64,000 nt of DNA from the NCBI GenBank assembly GCA_017470905.1, contig JAFUXL010000007.1, positions 62,001 to 126,000 on the forward strand, in the 5' to 3' direction. Of this stretch, positions 9,262 through 19,400 are shown in pieces (within the stretch, counting starts at the first letter, position 1; every line of letters begins with the position of its first letter). The notes beneath the pieces are model-generated. The model was not told where the DNA came from. It saw only the letters and a program-made list of their open reading frames with translations, and made no database searches. The stretch is from Ruminococcus sp. (GTDB lineage: Bacteria > Bacillota > Clostridia > Oscillospirales > Ruminococcaceae). A program made the position numbers and the translations under genes.

Positions 9262-10235
9262 TGGAAAATACAAAAACCAACAATCATGCATGGCTTGACC
9301 TTATTATAACCTTATTCGGGCTTTCCGTGGTGTCGTATTTCTATTACGGGAAGAGATTTCTTGCGCTTTCGGGAGTATGTCTCGGAGTGTCGTGCGCTGC
9401 GGAGCTGATTTCTCTGAAGCTCATGCACAGGAAATTCACTGCCTATGATTTTTATTTTGCTGTCGATGCGCTTATAATATCCCTCATGCTGCCTGCTGTT
9501 TTCAGCATGAAAATCGCAGCCGCAGCCTGTATTTTCGCGGTTGTCGCCGCAAAGAACATATTCGGCGGAAGAGATAATATGATATTTTCTCCTTCGGCGG
9601 CGGCGTATGTTTTCCTGCTGACTTCGTGGAAAGACAGCCTGCTGAAATTTCCTGCTCCGAATACAAAGTATGAAATAGGCGAAAAGGTAAGCGAACTCGT
9701 CAATTCCGAAAGTCATAATTTCAACATGGAGGGCAGGACGGATATAAGCGATTTCGACCTCATGCTCGGAAATTTCAGCGGAGCATCGGGAACGGTTGTA
9801 ATATTTCTGCTTATTGTTTCGGCGGCGGTGCTTATTTTAAGGCAGGATATATCCGCAGGGGCATTTTTCGGAACGGTTATCGGCACGGTTTTAATGGCTT
9901 TCATAATCCCGGCAGCGGATAATGCGGCAGTGTCCGCAAAATACAGCATTTGCATGAATATGACGCTTTTTTCTGCAATATATATAGTATCGGATAAGAG
10001 AACCGCCCCCGAAAGAAATTTCTATGCCTTTTTCTACGGATTTTTCACAGCCGTCATATCCTATATACTGATAATCACAACGGCACTCGAAAACGCAATA
10101 GTTATTGTTGCGGTACTGGCTGCTCCTGCCGCCCTCGGCATAAGGAACCTTGAGGATAAAATCAGGCTCGCAGGCGAAAATGACATTGAAAATATTCCTG
10201 CATCTGACGGAGAGGGGGCTGAAAGCCTTGAATAA
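9261..10235 (+). CDS. RnfD/NqrB-like membrane protein lacking the flavinylation motif
   Basis: 324 aa with about 8-9 membrane segments. Regions matching RnfD: NIFGGRDNMIFSPSAAAY and DLMLGNFSGASGTV followed by ISAGAFFGTVIGTVLMAFI. In known RnfD an SGAT motif carrying covalent FMN sits just before the GN-x-x-G region; here that stretch (NSESHNFNMEGRTDIS) has no such motif. Starts on the last base of the rpe stop codon. The following genes resemble RnfE and RnfA; no RnfB, C or G is present in the window. Homology to RnfD is likely; an electron-transfer role is doubtful. Confidence 0.75.
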   Translation: MENTKTNNHAWLDLIITLFGLSVVSYFYYGKRFLALSGVCLGVSCAAELISLKLMHRKFTAYDFYFAVDALIISLMLPAVFSMKIAAAACIFAVVAAKNIFGGRDNMIFSPSAAAYVFLLTSWKDSLLKFPAPNTKYEIGEKVSELVNSESHNFNMEGRTDISDFDLMLGNFSGASGTVVIFLLIVSAAVLILRQDISAGAFFGTVIGTVLMAFIIPAADNAAVSAKYSICMNMTLFSAIYIVSDKRTAPERNFYAFFYGFFTAVISYILIITTALENAIVIVAVLAAPAALGIRNLEDKIRLAGENDIENIPASDGEGAESLE

Positions 10236-10827
10236 ACGGAAATTATCTGTGTTTGACGGTCTGTGGAGGGATAATACAATTCTCTCCTCGCTGATGGTAA
10301 TATCCCCCGTTATAGTCTGCGGCAATACGCTCAGAAACGCTGCGGCGATAATATATGCATTCTCCGCAATAACCCTTTTTTCAGTCATGATAGCTTCATT
10401 TGTCCCTAAAAAACTCCCTTATGCCGTGAAAATAACGGTCAATGCGATTATCGCATCGCTTGTATACATACCCGTAAAGCGTGCGGCGCAGGAGTTTTTT
10501 CCCGATATAATTCCGAGAATAGGAATATATTTTCCTCTGCTTGCGGTAAATTCAATTATAATCCTGCACACGGAGGCTAAATTCTTCAAAATGAAAAGGC
10601 TCAATATGCTCGGCTCGCTTGTGTTTTATATACTCGGCTTTGATTTGATTATGGCAGTTATTTCAATCATAAGGGAGATTTTCGGTCACGGAACTCTCAA
10701 CGAGAGGGTTGTTGACGTGAATATGACGATAAGCGGTCTGGGTGAGCCTTTCGGCGGCTTTGTATTCCTCGGACTTCTCTGCGGTCTTTACAGGTATCTG
10801 CGCAAAAAATTATCGGAGGGGACGTAA
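10228..10827 (+). CDS. RnfE/NqrD-like membrane protein with both cluster cysteines replaced
   Basis: 199 aa, about six membrane segments. Conserved RnfE landmarks: GLWRDN at the N-terminus, NTLRNA, GIYFPLLAVN, a helix ending IIREIFGHGTLNE, and PFGGFVFLGL. In RnfE the motif LGLCP and the NC pair after FIPL hold the membrane 2Fe-2S cluster; here they read MVISP and AVNSI, so both Cys are Ser. Start: TTG at 10228 with GGAGAGGGGG 9 nt ahead, overlapping the preceding gene by 8 nt. The frame is open to an ATG at 10150, but that lies deep inside the upstream gene. Confidence 0.75.
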   Translation: MNKRKLSVFDGLWRDNTILSSLMVISPVIVCGNTLRNAAAIIYAFSAITLFSVMIASFVPKKLPYAVKITVNAIIASLVYIPVKRAAQEFFPDIIPRIGIYFPLLAVNSIIILHTEAKFFKMKRLNMLGSLVFYILGFDLIMAVISIIREIFGHGTLNERVVDVNMTISGLGEPFGGFVFLGLLCGLYRYLRKKLSEGT

Positions 10828-11388
10828 ATGTTTCTGATAACTGAACTTATTGCCTTTCTCTGCGCAAATCTCATACTTACCCGTGCGCTCGGCACAAGCA
10901 CCATGTTCACAGCCGCAGGCAGCCGCAGCAATTTAATCGGCACGGCAGCCGTTATAACCGTATTCACCACAATCGGCTCGGCGGCGGCATATATTATCGA
11001 CAGTCTGCTTCCGCAGTCTCTTGACGATATAAGGCTTCTGCTGTATACTGCGGCAATAGGTCTGATATACACAGGACTTCTTTTCGCACTTAAAAAATTC
11101 AGCGGAAAAAATTTTTACAGGTACAGGAAATATATTCACATATCGGCATTTAACTGCGCTGTTATGGGTACTGTTTTCACCGTAAGCGGAACGGCTGAAA
11201 TTGCCGGATTTTTCGGATATATTTCAGCAGGACTTGAGGCAGGTGCAGGATTTGTCCTGGCATCGCTTATCCTCACAGCCGCATACAAAAGACTTAATTC
11301 CTACAAAGTCCCCGTATCATTCAGAGGTTTCCCAGCCATACTCGTCTACCTCGGAATTATATCAATGGCATTGTATGCGCTCAGATAA
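10828..11388 (+). CDS. RnfA/NqrE-like membrane protein, one of two cluster cysteines kept
   Basis: 186 aa, six membrane segments, close in length to RnfA (about 190). The C-terminal VPVSFRGFPA matches the RnfA ending VPAPFRG, and AFNCAVMGTV matches TTNCAVLG, so the second cysteine remains. The first motif, LGLCPFMG in RnfA, reads LGTSTMFT, so that Cys is Ser. ATG directly abuts the stop of the preceding gene, with GGAGGGG ahead. Third of the D-E-A trio. Confidence 0.78.
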   Translation: MFLITELIAFLCANLILTRALGTSTMFTAAGSRSNLIGTAAVITVFTTIGSAAAYIIDSLLPQSLDDIRLLLYTAAIGLIYTGLLFALKKFSGKNFYRYRKYIHISAFNCAVMGTVFTVSGTAEIAGFFGYISAGLEAGAGFVLASLILTAAYKRLNSYKVPVSFRGFPAILVYLGIISMALYALR

Positions 11389-11403
11389 CACAGGAGAGAA
11401 AAA

Positions 11404-12669
11404 ATGAAACGCAGAAAGTACAAAGGAAGGAAAATTTACAAAACCAAAGAAAAAAATTATTATGACAAGGGTTTCGGCGGAAAATTATTCTCCCTGCTCC
11501 TGACACTGATACTCCTCGGCGGCGTGGGATTTCTCGGCTACAGCGTTGCCGAGCCGCTTGTCGATTTCAGCAAAAAGGCAGGGGATACCGTCGCCGAACC
11601 CGTCACGGAACCCGTGACCGAGCCGCCTGCCGCCGAACTGACAACACAGACAACGACACAAATAACGACAAGCACCGCCTTGTCATCAACATCGACAACA
11701 TCAGCAACGGCTGCACAGGCGGCGGATTATACCACGGAAACCACAACAGTGCAGAAGAAAAGCACCGATGACTACAGAGCCTCGTCCGTGCCGCTTTCGG
11801 CAGTAAGAACCATTGATGCACTTGACTCGGCACTGTTTGCAATTCCTGCCGTTGATGATATTGAATACATCGAAATACCACTTAAAATCAGCGGCGGAGT
11901 TATCTGCTACAACTGCACCTCTCAGGAGGCAAGAAGCTCAAATGCGATAGTTTCGACCCTCGATATAAGGGATATTGTCAAGACTGTCAAAAATCACGGC
12001 TATAAGCCTGCGGCGGTTGTGAGTACATTCGATGATGCAATTCTTCCGCTCAGGTTTGCATCGTGCGGATATACATTCCGTGACGACTCGCTCTGGCTCG
12101 ACAGAAACGGTCAGCCACATTCGTCTCCCTTTTCCGATGCTGCGCTTGCATACAACAGCTATGTAATTCAGGAGGCTGCGGCGGCAGGCTTTGAGAAAAT
12201 AATCTGCACGGATTTGAAAATCCCCGAATTTTCGCAGGAGGAGCTTAAAAATCTCGGCTCACGCTTCGGCGACAGTTCACAGAGATGTGCGGCTCTTGCC
12301 TCGGCACTGTCATTTTTCAGGGAGCATTCCGCCGACTTCAAATCGGAGATATATCCGCAGTTCAATGCTGAAGATATACTCCTCGGCAGAGATGAATTTT
12401 TCCTGTCAAAAAAATTAAACACGGACAAAATAGCAGTAAATATCGACATCGACAGCATAAGCGGCACTATATCCGACAGGACGGGTATATATGAATTTAA
12501 CGGTACTCCTGCCGATATGACCGAAAAAATGCTCGGTCTTATAAAGGGAGAGCTTAAAGGCAAAAAAGTAACGGTAAGAATAACGGGAACGGACTGCGAC
12601 TGGTATTCACTCTACGAGGCAGGTCAGAAAGCCGTCTCACTCGGTTTCGGTTCATTCGTGATTGGTTAA
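11404..12669 (+). CDS. Membrane-anchored extracytoplasmic protein, putative DUF4015-type glycosidase-like barrel
   Basis: 421 aa. A basic N-terminus (KRRKYKGRK) and one membrane segment (about 25-45) anchor it; a Thr-rich linker (about 60-115) follows; residues about 140-421 look like a TIM-barrel domain with ISGGVICYN, PAAVVSTFDDAILPLR, LWLDRNGQPHSSPFSDAALAYN and VRITGTDCDWY. The layout resembles putative glycoside hydrolases of the DUF4015 type, but I cannot name a substrate. Start ATG with AGGAGAG ahead, 15 nt after the RnfA-like gene, so same operon. The assignment to the family is tentative. Confidence 0.6.
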   Translation: MKRRKYKGRKIYKTKEKNYYDKGFGGKLFSLLLTLILLGGVGFLGYSVAEPLVDFSKKAGDTVAEPVTEPVTEPPAAELTTQTTTQITTSTALSSTSTTSATAAQAADYTTETTTVQKKSTDDYRASSVPLSAVRTIDALDSALFAIPAVDDIEYIEIPLKISGGVICYNCTSQEARSSNAIVSTLDIRDIVKTVKNHGYKPAAVVSTFDDAILPLRFASCGYTFRDDSLWLDRNGQPHSSPFSDAALAYNSYVIQEAAAAGFEKIICTDLKIPEFSQEELKNLGSRFGDSSQRCAALASALSFFREHSADFKSEIYPQFNAEDILLGRDEFFLSKKLNTDKIAVNIDIDSISGTISDRTGIYEFNGTPADMTEKMLGLIKGELKGKKVTVRITGTDCDWYSLYEAGQKAVSLGFGSFVIG

Positions 12670-12703
12670 ATATATCCGATATTTTCGGAGAACGGAGTTA
12701 AAA

Positions 12704-13663
12704 ATGGCAGAGAATTTTAAAGTTTCATTACAGAAAGTAATTGACGAGTTCAAACTCGAAACTATCTATATCCACAAGGACGCAAAGGATATAATGATAG
12801 ACGAAAACGACGTAAACAGACCCGGCTTGCAGCTTATGGGGTTCTATGAGTATTTCAACCCCGAACGCATACAGATAATAGGAAAAATGGAATTTGCGTA
12901 CCTCTCGACAATTGACGAGAAAACCAGAAAGGAAAGACTTCAGCTTCTCTTTGCGCAGAGACTTCCTGCACTCATCATAACGAGAGAGCTGCCCTATTTT
13001 TCGGAAATGCTGGAGCTTGCAAAGGAATATGAAGTGCCGCTGCTCAGGAGCAAGGAAAGCACCTCAAATTTCATGTCGGGACTTATAGCCTTCCTCAACC
13101 TCAATCTTGCGCCGAGAGTTACCCGTCACGGTGTACTTATCGAAATCTACGGCGAGGGAGTATTCATCACGGGCGAAAGCGGCGTGGGAAAAAGCGAAAC
13201 GGCTATCGAGCTTGTAAAGAGAGGTCATCGTCTTGTCGCAGATGATGCCGTGGAAATAAGAAAGGTTTCAAACATAAGCCTTGTCGGCAGCTCGCCCGAC
13301 AATATCCGCCACTTTCTCGAACTGCGTGGCATAGGAATTATAAACGCAAGACGACTTTTCGGTATAGGCGCAGTAAAGCTTACGGAGAAGCTCGACCTCG
13401 TTGTTGAACTCGAACAGTGGAACTCCGAAAAGGTCTATGACAGAATGGGTGTCGATACGGAATATGTAACGCTTCTCGGAGTTAAAGTCCCTGCGCTCAC
13501 CATTCCCGTAAAGCCCGGCAGAAATCTTGCGGTAATTCTTGAAGTTGCCGCTATGAACAACAGACAGAAGAAAATGGGCTACAATGCCGCAGCCGAACTC
13601 CTCCACCGCCTCGGAATGGAGTCCGACCCAAAGGAAACTGTAAGAGACTATGAGGCTTTCTGA
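12704..13663 (+). CDS. hprK: HPr kinase/phosphorylase
   Basis: Phosphorylates and dephosphorylates Ser46 of HPr, the core signal of carbon catabolite repression in Firmicutes. 319 aa. N-terminal domain, then Walker A GESGVGKSE near residue 156 and the family signature LELRGIGIINARRLFGIGAV near 205-225. The frame extends upstream to 12662, overlapping the preceding gene, but the ATG at 12704 has CGGAG at the right distance. First of the hprK-murB-rapZ-whiA-dnaE cluster. Confidence 0.96.
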   Translation: MAENFKVSLQKVIDEFKLETIYIHKDAKDIMIDENDVNRPGLQLMGFYEYFNPERIQIIGKMEFAYLSTIDEKTRKERLQLLFAQRLPALIITRELPYFSEMLELAKEYEVPLLRSKESTSNFMSGLIAFLNLNLAPRVTRHGVLIEIYGEGVFITGESGVGKSETAIELVKRGHRLVADDAVEIRKVSNISLVGSSPDNIRHFLELRGIGIINARRLFGIGAVKLTEKLDLVVELEQWNSEKVYDRMGVDTEYVTLLGVKVPALTIPVKPGRNLAVILEVAAMNNRQKKMGYNAAAELLHRLGMESDPKETVRDYEAF

Positions 13664-13720
13664 AATCGGTTAAGAGATAATATATCCGCAAATAATGTAA
13701 ATATAACAGGGGGAATTTAA

Positions 13721-14626
13721 GTGATAGATTTGGATGCACTGACAGAACTCTGCGGCAGTCTCGGCTGCCGTATAACTCCCGAATGTCCTCTCAGGGAGTA
13801 TATAACCTTTAAATTCGGCGGACCCTGCCGTGCGCTGATAAGCATTAATTCCGCACAGTCCGCAGCGGAGCTTATAAAATATATGAAGAAAAATTCCGTA
13901 AAATACAGCGTAATCGGACGGGGCAGCAATATCATTGCGGCGGACGAGGGCTTTGACGGAGTTGTCCTGCTTTTCGGAAGCGATTTTGCAAATATTGAAG
14001 TCAGGGACGATATAATAAAATGCGATGCAGGTGCGCTCCTCATGTCAGCCTGCGCCCACGCCCAGAGGGCAGGACTTTCGGGCATGGAAAACCTTTTCGG
14101 AATCCCCGGAACTGTCGGCGGCGCATTGTATATGAATGCAGGTGCTTACGGCAGCGAAATGAAAGATATTGTCATATCCGCAGAATATATAGATGCCAAT
14201 GGCGAAATCAAGACAGCCGGTTCGGAGAATATGAAATTTTCCTACAGATACAGCATATTTTTCGATACGGAGAGCATTATAACATCAGTTACAATGCGTC
14301 TTAAAAAGGGCGACCCCGAAGAGATTAAAAAAGCCATGAACGAATGCATGGACAAGAGAAAAGCAAAACAGCCTCTCGAATATCCCAGCGCAGGAAGTAC
14401 CTTCAAAAGACCGAAGGGCAGCTATGCCTCTCTCCTGATAGACCAGTGCGGACTTAAAGGGCTTTCGTGCGGCGGTGCAATGGTGAGCGAAAAGCATTCG
14501 GGCTTTGTGATAAACAAAGGCTGCGCAACCTGTGCGGACGTTCTTGAGCTGTGCGGAAAGGTACAGCAGATAGTAAAGGAAAAAACAGGCTATCAGCTTG
14601 AGCTTGAACCTGTTATACTCAGATAA
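13721..14626 (+). CDS. murB: UDP-N-acetylenolpyruvoylglucosamine reductase
   Basis: NADPH- and FAD-dependent reduction giving UDP-MurNAc for peptidoglycan. 301 aa, GTG start with AGGGGG ahead. Motifs: ITFKFGGPCRA, VIGRGSNIIAADEGFDGVVL, FGIPGTVGGALYMNAGAYG (FAD binding) and YPSAGSTFKRP with the catalytic Ser, the last being the short-type MurB pattern. Confidence 0.96.
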   Translation: MIDLDALTELCGSLGCRITPECPLREYITFKFGGPCRALISINSAQSAAELIKYMKKNSVKYSVIGRGSNIIAADEGFDGVVLLFGSDFANIEVRDDIIKCDAGALLMSACAHAQRAGLSGMENLFGIPGTVGGALYMNAGAYGSEMKDIVISAEYIDANGEIKTAGSENMKFSYRYSIFFDTESIITSVTMRLKKGDPEEIKKAMNECMDKRKAKQPLEYPSAGSTFKRPKGSYASLLIDQCGLKGLSCGGAMVSEKHSGFVINKGCATCADVLELCGKVQQIVKEKTGYQLELEPVILR

Positions 14627-14643
14627 TCATGCAGGAGGTTAAT

Positions 14644-15519
14644 ATGCAGCTTTTGATTGTTACGGGAATGTCAGGTTCGGGAAAATCCAGCGTTATGGAC
14701 GTAATGGAGGATATAGGCTATTACTGCATAGACAATATACCGCCTGCACTCATCGGCAAATTTGTTGACCTTTGCAGAAAGTCCGAAACCAATATAAATA
14801 AAATCGCAGTCGCTGTCGATATAAGAACAGGTGATATGTTTGCGGAGATATTCCGTTCGTGGCAGGCTCTCAAAAATGACAGGAGCGTCGATGTAAAAGT
14901 CCTTTTCATCGAGGCAAATGACGAGGTTCTCATAAAGCGTTACAAGGAGACAAGGAGAAAACACCCCCTTGACGAAAAATTCAACGGAAATCTCCACGAG
15001 GCTATAAAGTACGAATGGACACAGCTTTCGCAGCTGAGGGAAATCGCCGATTATTACATTGAAACCTCCGAGCTTTCTGCATCTCAGCTTAAAGAAACCG
15101 TGAAGTCGATTTTCCTTGCAAGAAATTCGGACTCGATGATTGTAAAAGTCATGTCGTTCGGCTATAAATACGGAGTATCAACCGAGTCAGACCTTGTATT
15201 CGATGTAAGATGTCTGCCGAACCCGTATTATATTGACCGCCTCCGCCACCATACGGGCTGTGAGGAATGTGTCAGGGATTATGTCATGAGCTTTGAGCAG
15301 TCGAAAACACTTTTCGCAAAGCTTGTTGACCTTATAGATTATCTCATACCGCTTTATGTCCATGAGGGCAAAAGTCAGCTTGTCATAGCGTTCGGCTGTA
15401 CGGGCGGAAAGCACCGTTCAATAACATTTGCGGAACTCATGGCGGAACACCTTATCCAAAACAAATACAAGGTGCAGAAGTATCATCGTGATATAACCAA
15501 GGATAAAAAATTTACTTAA
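14644..15519 (+). CDS. rapZ: RNase adapter / nucleotide-binding protein RapZ (YvcJ)
   Basis: P-loop protein that in other bacteria binds GlcN6P or sRNA and controls GlmS-related regulation. 291 aa. Walker A GMSGSGKSS at residues 8-16, Walker B-like CIDNIPP, and the C-terminal domain with GCTGGKHRS. I start at 14644 because AGGAGG is 5 nt ahead; the in-frame ATG at 14629 has no site. Follows murB by 17 nt. Confidence 0.95.
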   Translation: MQLLIVTGMSGSGKSSVMDVMEDIGYYCIDNIPPALIGKFVDLCRKSETNINKIAVAVDIRTGDMFAEIFRSWQALKNDRSVDVKVLFIEANDEVLIKRYKETRRKHPLDEKFNGNLHEAIKYEWTQLSQLREIADYYIETSELSASQLKETVKSIFLARNSDSMIVKVMSFGYKYGVSTESDLVFDVRCLPNPYYIDRLRHHTGCEECVRDYVMSFEQSKTLFAKLVDLIDYLIPLYVHEGKSQLVIAFGCTGGKHRSITFAELMAEHLIQNKYKVQKYHRDITKDKKFT

Positions 15520-15524
15520 AAAAC

Positions 15525-15556
15525 GGGGACTTTGCTGTTTAAAAGCACAGTCCCCT
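15525..15556 (+). terminator. Intercistronic hairpin between rapZ and whiA
   Basis: Stem GGGGACT/AGTCCCC continued by GCT/AGC, followed only by TTATT. Weak as a terminator; more likely a processing or partial attenuation hairpin inside the operon. It sits where yvcK (glmR) lies in many relatives. Confidence 0.5.
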
Positions 15557-15574
15557 TATTCGGGAGTTGATTTA

Positions 15575-16483
15575 ATGTCATTTTCAGGCGATGTGAGAAG
15601 AGAAATATGCTCGTATATCAACGACAAGGATAAAAAATTCGCCTGTCTTTACGGTATGCTTTTGTTCGGCAGGAGACTTTCCCGTGAAAAAATATCATTC
15701 AGGACGGAGAGCAGAACCTCGGCGGAGACCTTCGTCATGCTCTTTAAAAGCGTAATGCACAGGGATATAAATTTCAAGGAAAAAAGGCGCAGGGACGGCT
15801 CTGTTCTCTACAGCTTTGATATATACGACAGCGATATATTGGACAAGGTGTTCTGGACATATCATTTTTCGGAAAATGAAAGAAGCATCGACTGCGAAAC
15901 GATGTCCACGGGCAGTCTCGGAGTTTTCACGGCAGGTGTATTCCTTGCCTGCGGAAGCGTGAACGACCCGAACAAGGAGTATCACCTTGAATTTATTTCA
16001 CCGTGCGAGAGCCTTGCCGATGAGCTTGTCTCTCTGCTGAAGGATATAGGAGTGAACGCAAAGACCGCCGTCCGAAGAAATCAGTATGTCGTGTACGTCA
16101 AGGGCAGCGAGTCCATAGAAGATACCCTTACTTTCATAGGTGCGCCGCAGTGTACACTCGAAATCATGAACGTGAAAATATACAAGGACGTGAGGAATAA
16201 AGCAAATCGAATAACCAACTGCGACAGCGCAAATATCGACAAGGTTATCAATGCCGCCATGAAGCAGACCGAGGATATAAAGCTTATAATCAGCACAAAC
16301 GGTATTGAGAGCCTTAACAGTGAGCTGCGTGAGGTTGCATTAATGCGCCTTGAAAATGTCGGAATGAGCCTTAAAGATATAGGCGAAAATCTCTCCGAAC
16401 CAATAAGCCGTTCGGGTGTAAACCACAGATTTAAAAAAATCGCAAAAATAGCAGATGATATAAGGAAAGGGGTGACGAATTGA
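15575..16483 (+). CDS. whiA: Sporulation/cell-division regulator WhiA
   Basis: 302 aa DNA-binding protein with an N-terminal LAGLIDADG-like domain and C-terminal helix-turn-helix. Seen: SFSGDVRREICSY at the start, a middle region AGVFLACGSVNDP, and the C-terminal LREVALMRLENVGMSLKDIG with GVNHRFKKI. Acts on cell division and chromosome segregation in Firmicutes. ATG with CGGGAG 9 nt ahead. Its stop overlaps the TTG start of dnaE by 4 nt. Confidence 0.95.
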   Translation: MSFSGDVRREICSYINDKDKKFACLYGMLLFGRRLSREKISFRTESRTSAETFVMLFKSVMHRDINFKEKRRRDGSVLYSFDIYDSDILDKVFWTYHFSENERSIDCETMSTGSLGVFTAGVFLACGSVNDPNKEYHLEFISPCESLADELVSLLKDIGVNAKTAVRRNQYVVYVKGSESIEDTLTFIGAPQCTLEIMNVKIYKDVRNKANRITNCDSANIDKVINAAMKQTEDIKLIISTNGIESLNSELREVALMRLENVGMSLKDIGENLSEPISRSGVNHRFKKIAKIADDIRKGVTN

Positions 16484-19400
16484 CGGAAGATAATTTTGTA
16501 CATCTTCATGTGCATACGGAATACAGTCTGCTTGACGGAGCGTGCCGTATAAGAGACTTGATAAAGCATATAAAATCAGTCGGTCAGACCGCAGTTGCGA
16601 TTACCGACCACGGCAATATGTACGGTGCGGCGGAATTTTGGAGCGAGGCTGTAAATGCAGGAATAAAGCCGATTATCGGCTGTGAGGTATATGTCGCTCC
16701 GAGAACGAGACACCACAGGGAACACAGTCTCGACAGCAAGCCGTATCATCTTATACTCTTATGCGAAACGGACGAGGGATATAAAAACCTCGTAAAGCTT
16801 GTGACGGCTGCTAATTTGGAGGGCTTTTACGGCAGACCGAGGGTTGATACCGAACTGCTTGAAAAATATCATAAGGGGCTTATATGCCTTTCAGCCTGCC
16901 TTTCTGGGGAGATTGCAAGGCTTCTGCTCAATAATCAATATGCGCAGGCTAAGGAAAAGGCTTTGCAGTACAGGGATATTTTCGGGGAGGATAATTATTT
17001 CCTTGAAGTGCAGAACCATGACATAAAAGACGAAAAGAGAATTATCCCCTTGATTTACAGACTTTCGGACGAAACGGGAATTTCTCTTGCGGCAACAAAT
17101 GACTGTCATTATATAAATAAAAAAGATGCAGAAACGCAGAAAATCCTCATGTGCATACAGACGGGCAGAAAATTAAGCGACCCCGATGCAATGTCGTTTG
17201 AAACGGACGAATTTTACGTAAAATCTGCGCAGGAGATGTATTCGCTTTTCCGTGACAGACGTGATGCTCTCGAAAATACGGTCAGAATTGCCGAAAGATG
17301 CAATGTCAGATTTAATTTCGGAAATATCATGCTCCCCGAATTTAAAACGGACGGTGTTGAAAATAACGATGAATATTTCCGTGAACTGTGCATAAAGGGA
17401 ATGTATGAAAGATACGGAAAAAATCCTTCCGAAAAAATACACAAGCGTCTTGAATACGAGCTTTCCGTGATAATTTCCATGAAATTCACGGATTATTTTC
17501 TCATAGTATGGGACTTTATAAAATACGCAAGGGACAATAATATCCCCGTGGGTCCGGGGAGAGGTTCGGGAGCAGGCAGCATATGCGCCTACTGCATAGG
17601 CATAACGGGAATTGACCCCATGAAATACGATTTGCTCTTTGAGAGATTTTTAAATCCCGAAAGAGTGAGTATGCCCGATTTTGACGTTGATTTCTGCATT
17701 GAGGGCAGACAGAGCGTAAAGGACTATGTTTCCGAAAAATACGGCAGAGATAAGGTTGCCGGCATAATCGCATTCGATACGCTTAAAGCAAGGGCAGCCG
17801 TCAAAGATGTCGGCAGAGTTATGGAAATTCCCTACAGTCTTTGCGACAGGGTATCAAAGCTAATAGACCCACGATACAGCCTTGAAACAGCCCTGAAAGA
17901 CTCATCGGAGCTTAAAGCCTTGTATAATTCCGAAAGAGATGTCCGCAGGCTTATAGACAATGCAATGCTGCTGGAGGGTATGCCGAGACATACCTCAATG
18001 CACGCCGCAGGAGTAGTCATATCAGCCGTGCCGTTGAGCGATATAGTCCCGTTGCAGAAAAGCGATGAAAATATAATAACGCAGTACACCATGAATTACC
18101 TCGAAAAGCTGGGGCTTCTGAAAATGGATTTCCTCGGACTGCGAAACCTGACTATAATAAGGGATACTGTCAGGGAGATACCCGGTTTTGACATAAACGG
18201 CATACCGCTTGACGACAGGGAAGTATATGAAATGCTTTCACAGGGCGATACTGCCGGGGTATTTCAGATGGAAAGTGTGGGAATGACACAGAAACTGATT
18301 GATATGTCCCCCGAAAGAACAGATGATTTAATAGCGATACTTGCCCTTTACCGCCCTGGTCCCATGAAGTCCATACCGCTGTATATCGAAAACAAGAAAG
18401 ACCCCTCGAAAATAAAATATGCTCACCCTTTGCTTAAAGATATACTCTGCGATACATACGGAATTATCGTTTATCAGGAGCAGGTAATGAAAATATGCCG
18501 CAAGCTTGCAGGATATACCTACGGTCATGCCGATAAGGTAAGAAAGGCTATGGCTAAGAAGAAAACGGACGAAATGCTGAGGGAGCATGAAAGCTTTGTA
18601 TCGGGAGCCGCCGAAAACGGAATACCCCGAAAAATCGCCGAGAATATATTTTCCGAGATGAGCAGCTTTGCCTCTTATGCATTCAATAAATCCCATGCGG
18701 CGGCTTATGCGTATCTTGCATATCAGACGGCATATCTCAAATGCCATTACAGGGGAATTTATATGGCTGCGCTTATGTCGTCCGTGATGTCATCTGCGGA
18801 CAAGCTTTCGGAATATATAAATGACTGCCGAAACCACGGGATAAATATAACTCCTCCGAATATAAACATAAGCAGGACTGGTTTTGTCTTTGCGGACGGA
18901 AAGATGTATTTCGGACTGCTTGCCGTCAAAAACGTCGGAAAGGGTCTTGCGGAAAAAATTATATCCGAAAGGGAAACAGGCGGAAAATTCAGAAGCCTTC
19001 AGGATTTCTGCGAAAGAATAAACGGCAGGGAACTCAATAAAAAAGCCCTCGAATATCTGATATATGCCGGAGCGTTCGACAATATGGGGCTTAACCGCCG
19101 TCAGATGAGCGAAAATTACGAGACTTTCATGGATATGGCTGTATCCGACGGCAGGGGAGTTATTGAAGGTCAGATGAATTTATTCGGTGAGGACGAAAAT
19201 GCCGATATGAATTTCAAAGTACCGTCAAGACCCGAATTTGAACCGAAAAGACTGTACTCCCTCGAAAAAGAGGCGGCAGGGGTATACCTGACGGGCGACC
19301 CCCTCTCGGAATATGAATATCTGGGAAATCTGCTTAAAACAGTTAAAATAAACGATGCACTTAATCCCGAAAATCATATTGACGGCGATAAGCTGAAATT

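Noticed and set aside
8560..9291. Minus-strand frame of 243 codons opposite rpe
   Set aside because: Shadow of rpe with no motif or ribosome site.
9261..11388. Complete Rnf ion-pumping complex
   Set aside because: RnfB, C and G are missing and most cofactor ligands are lost in the three genes present.
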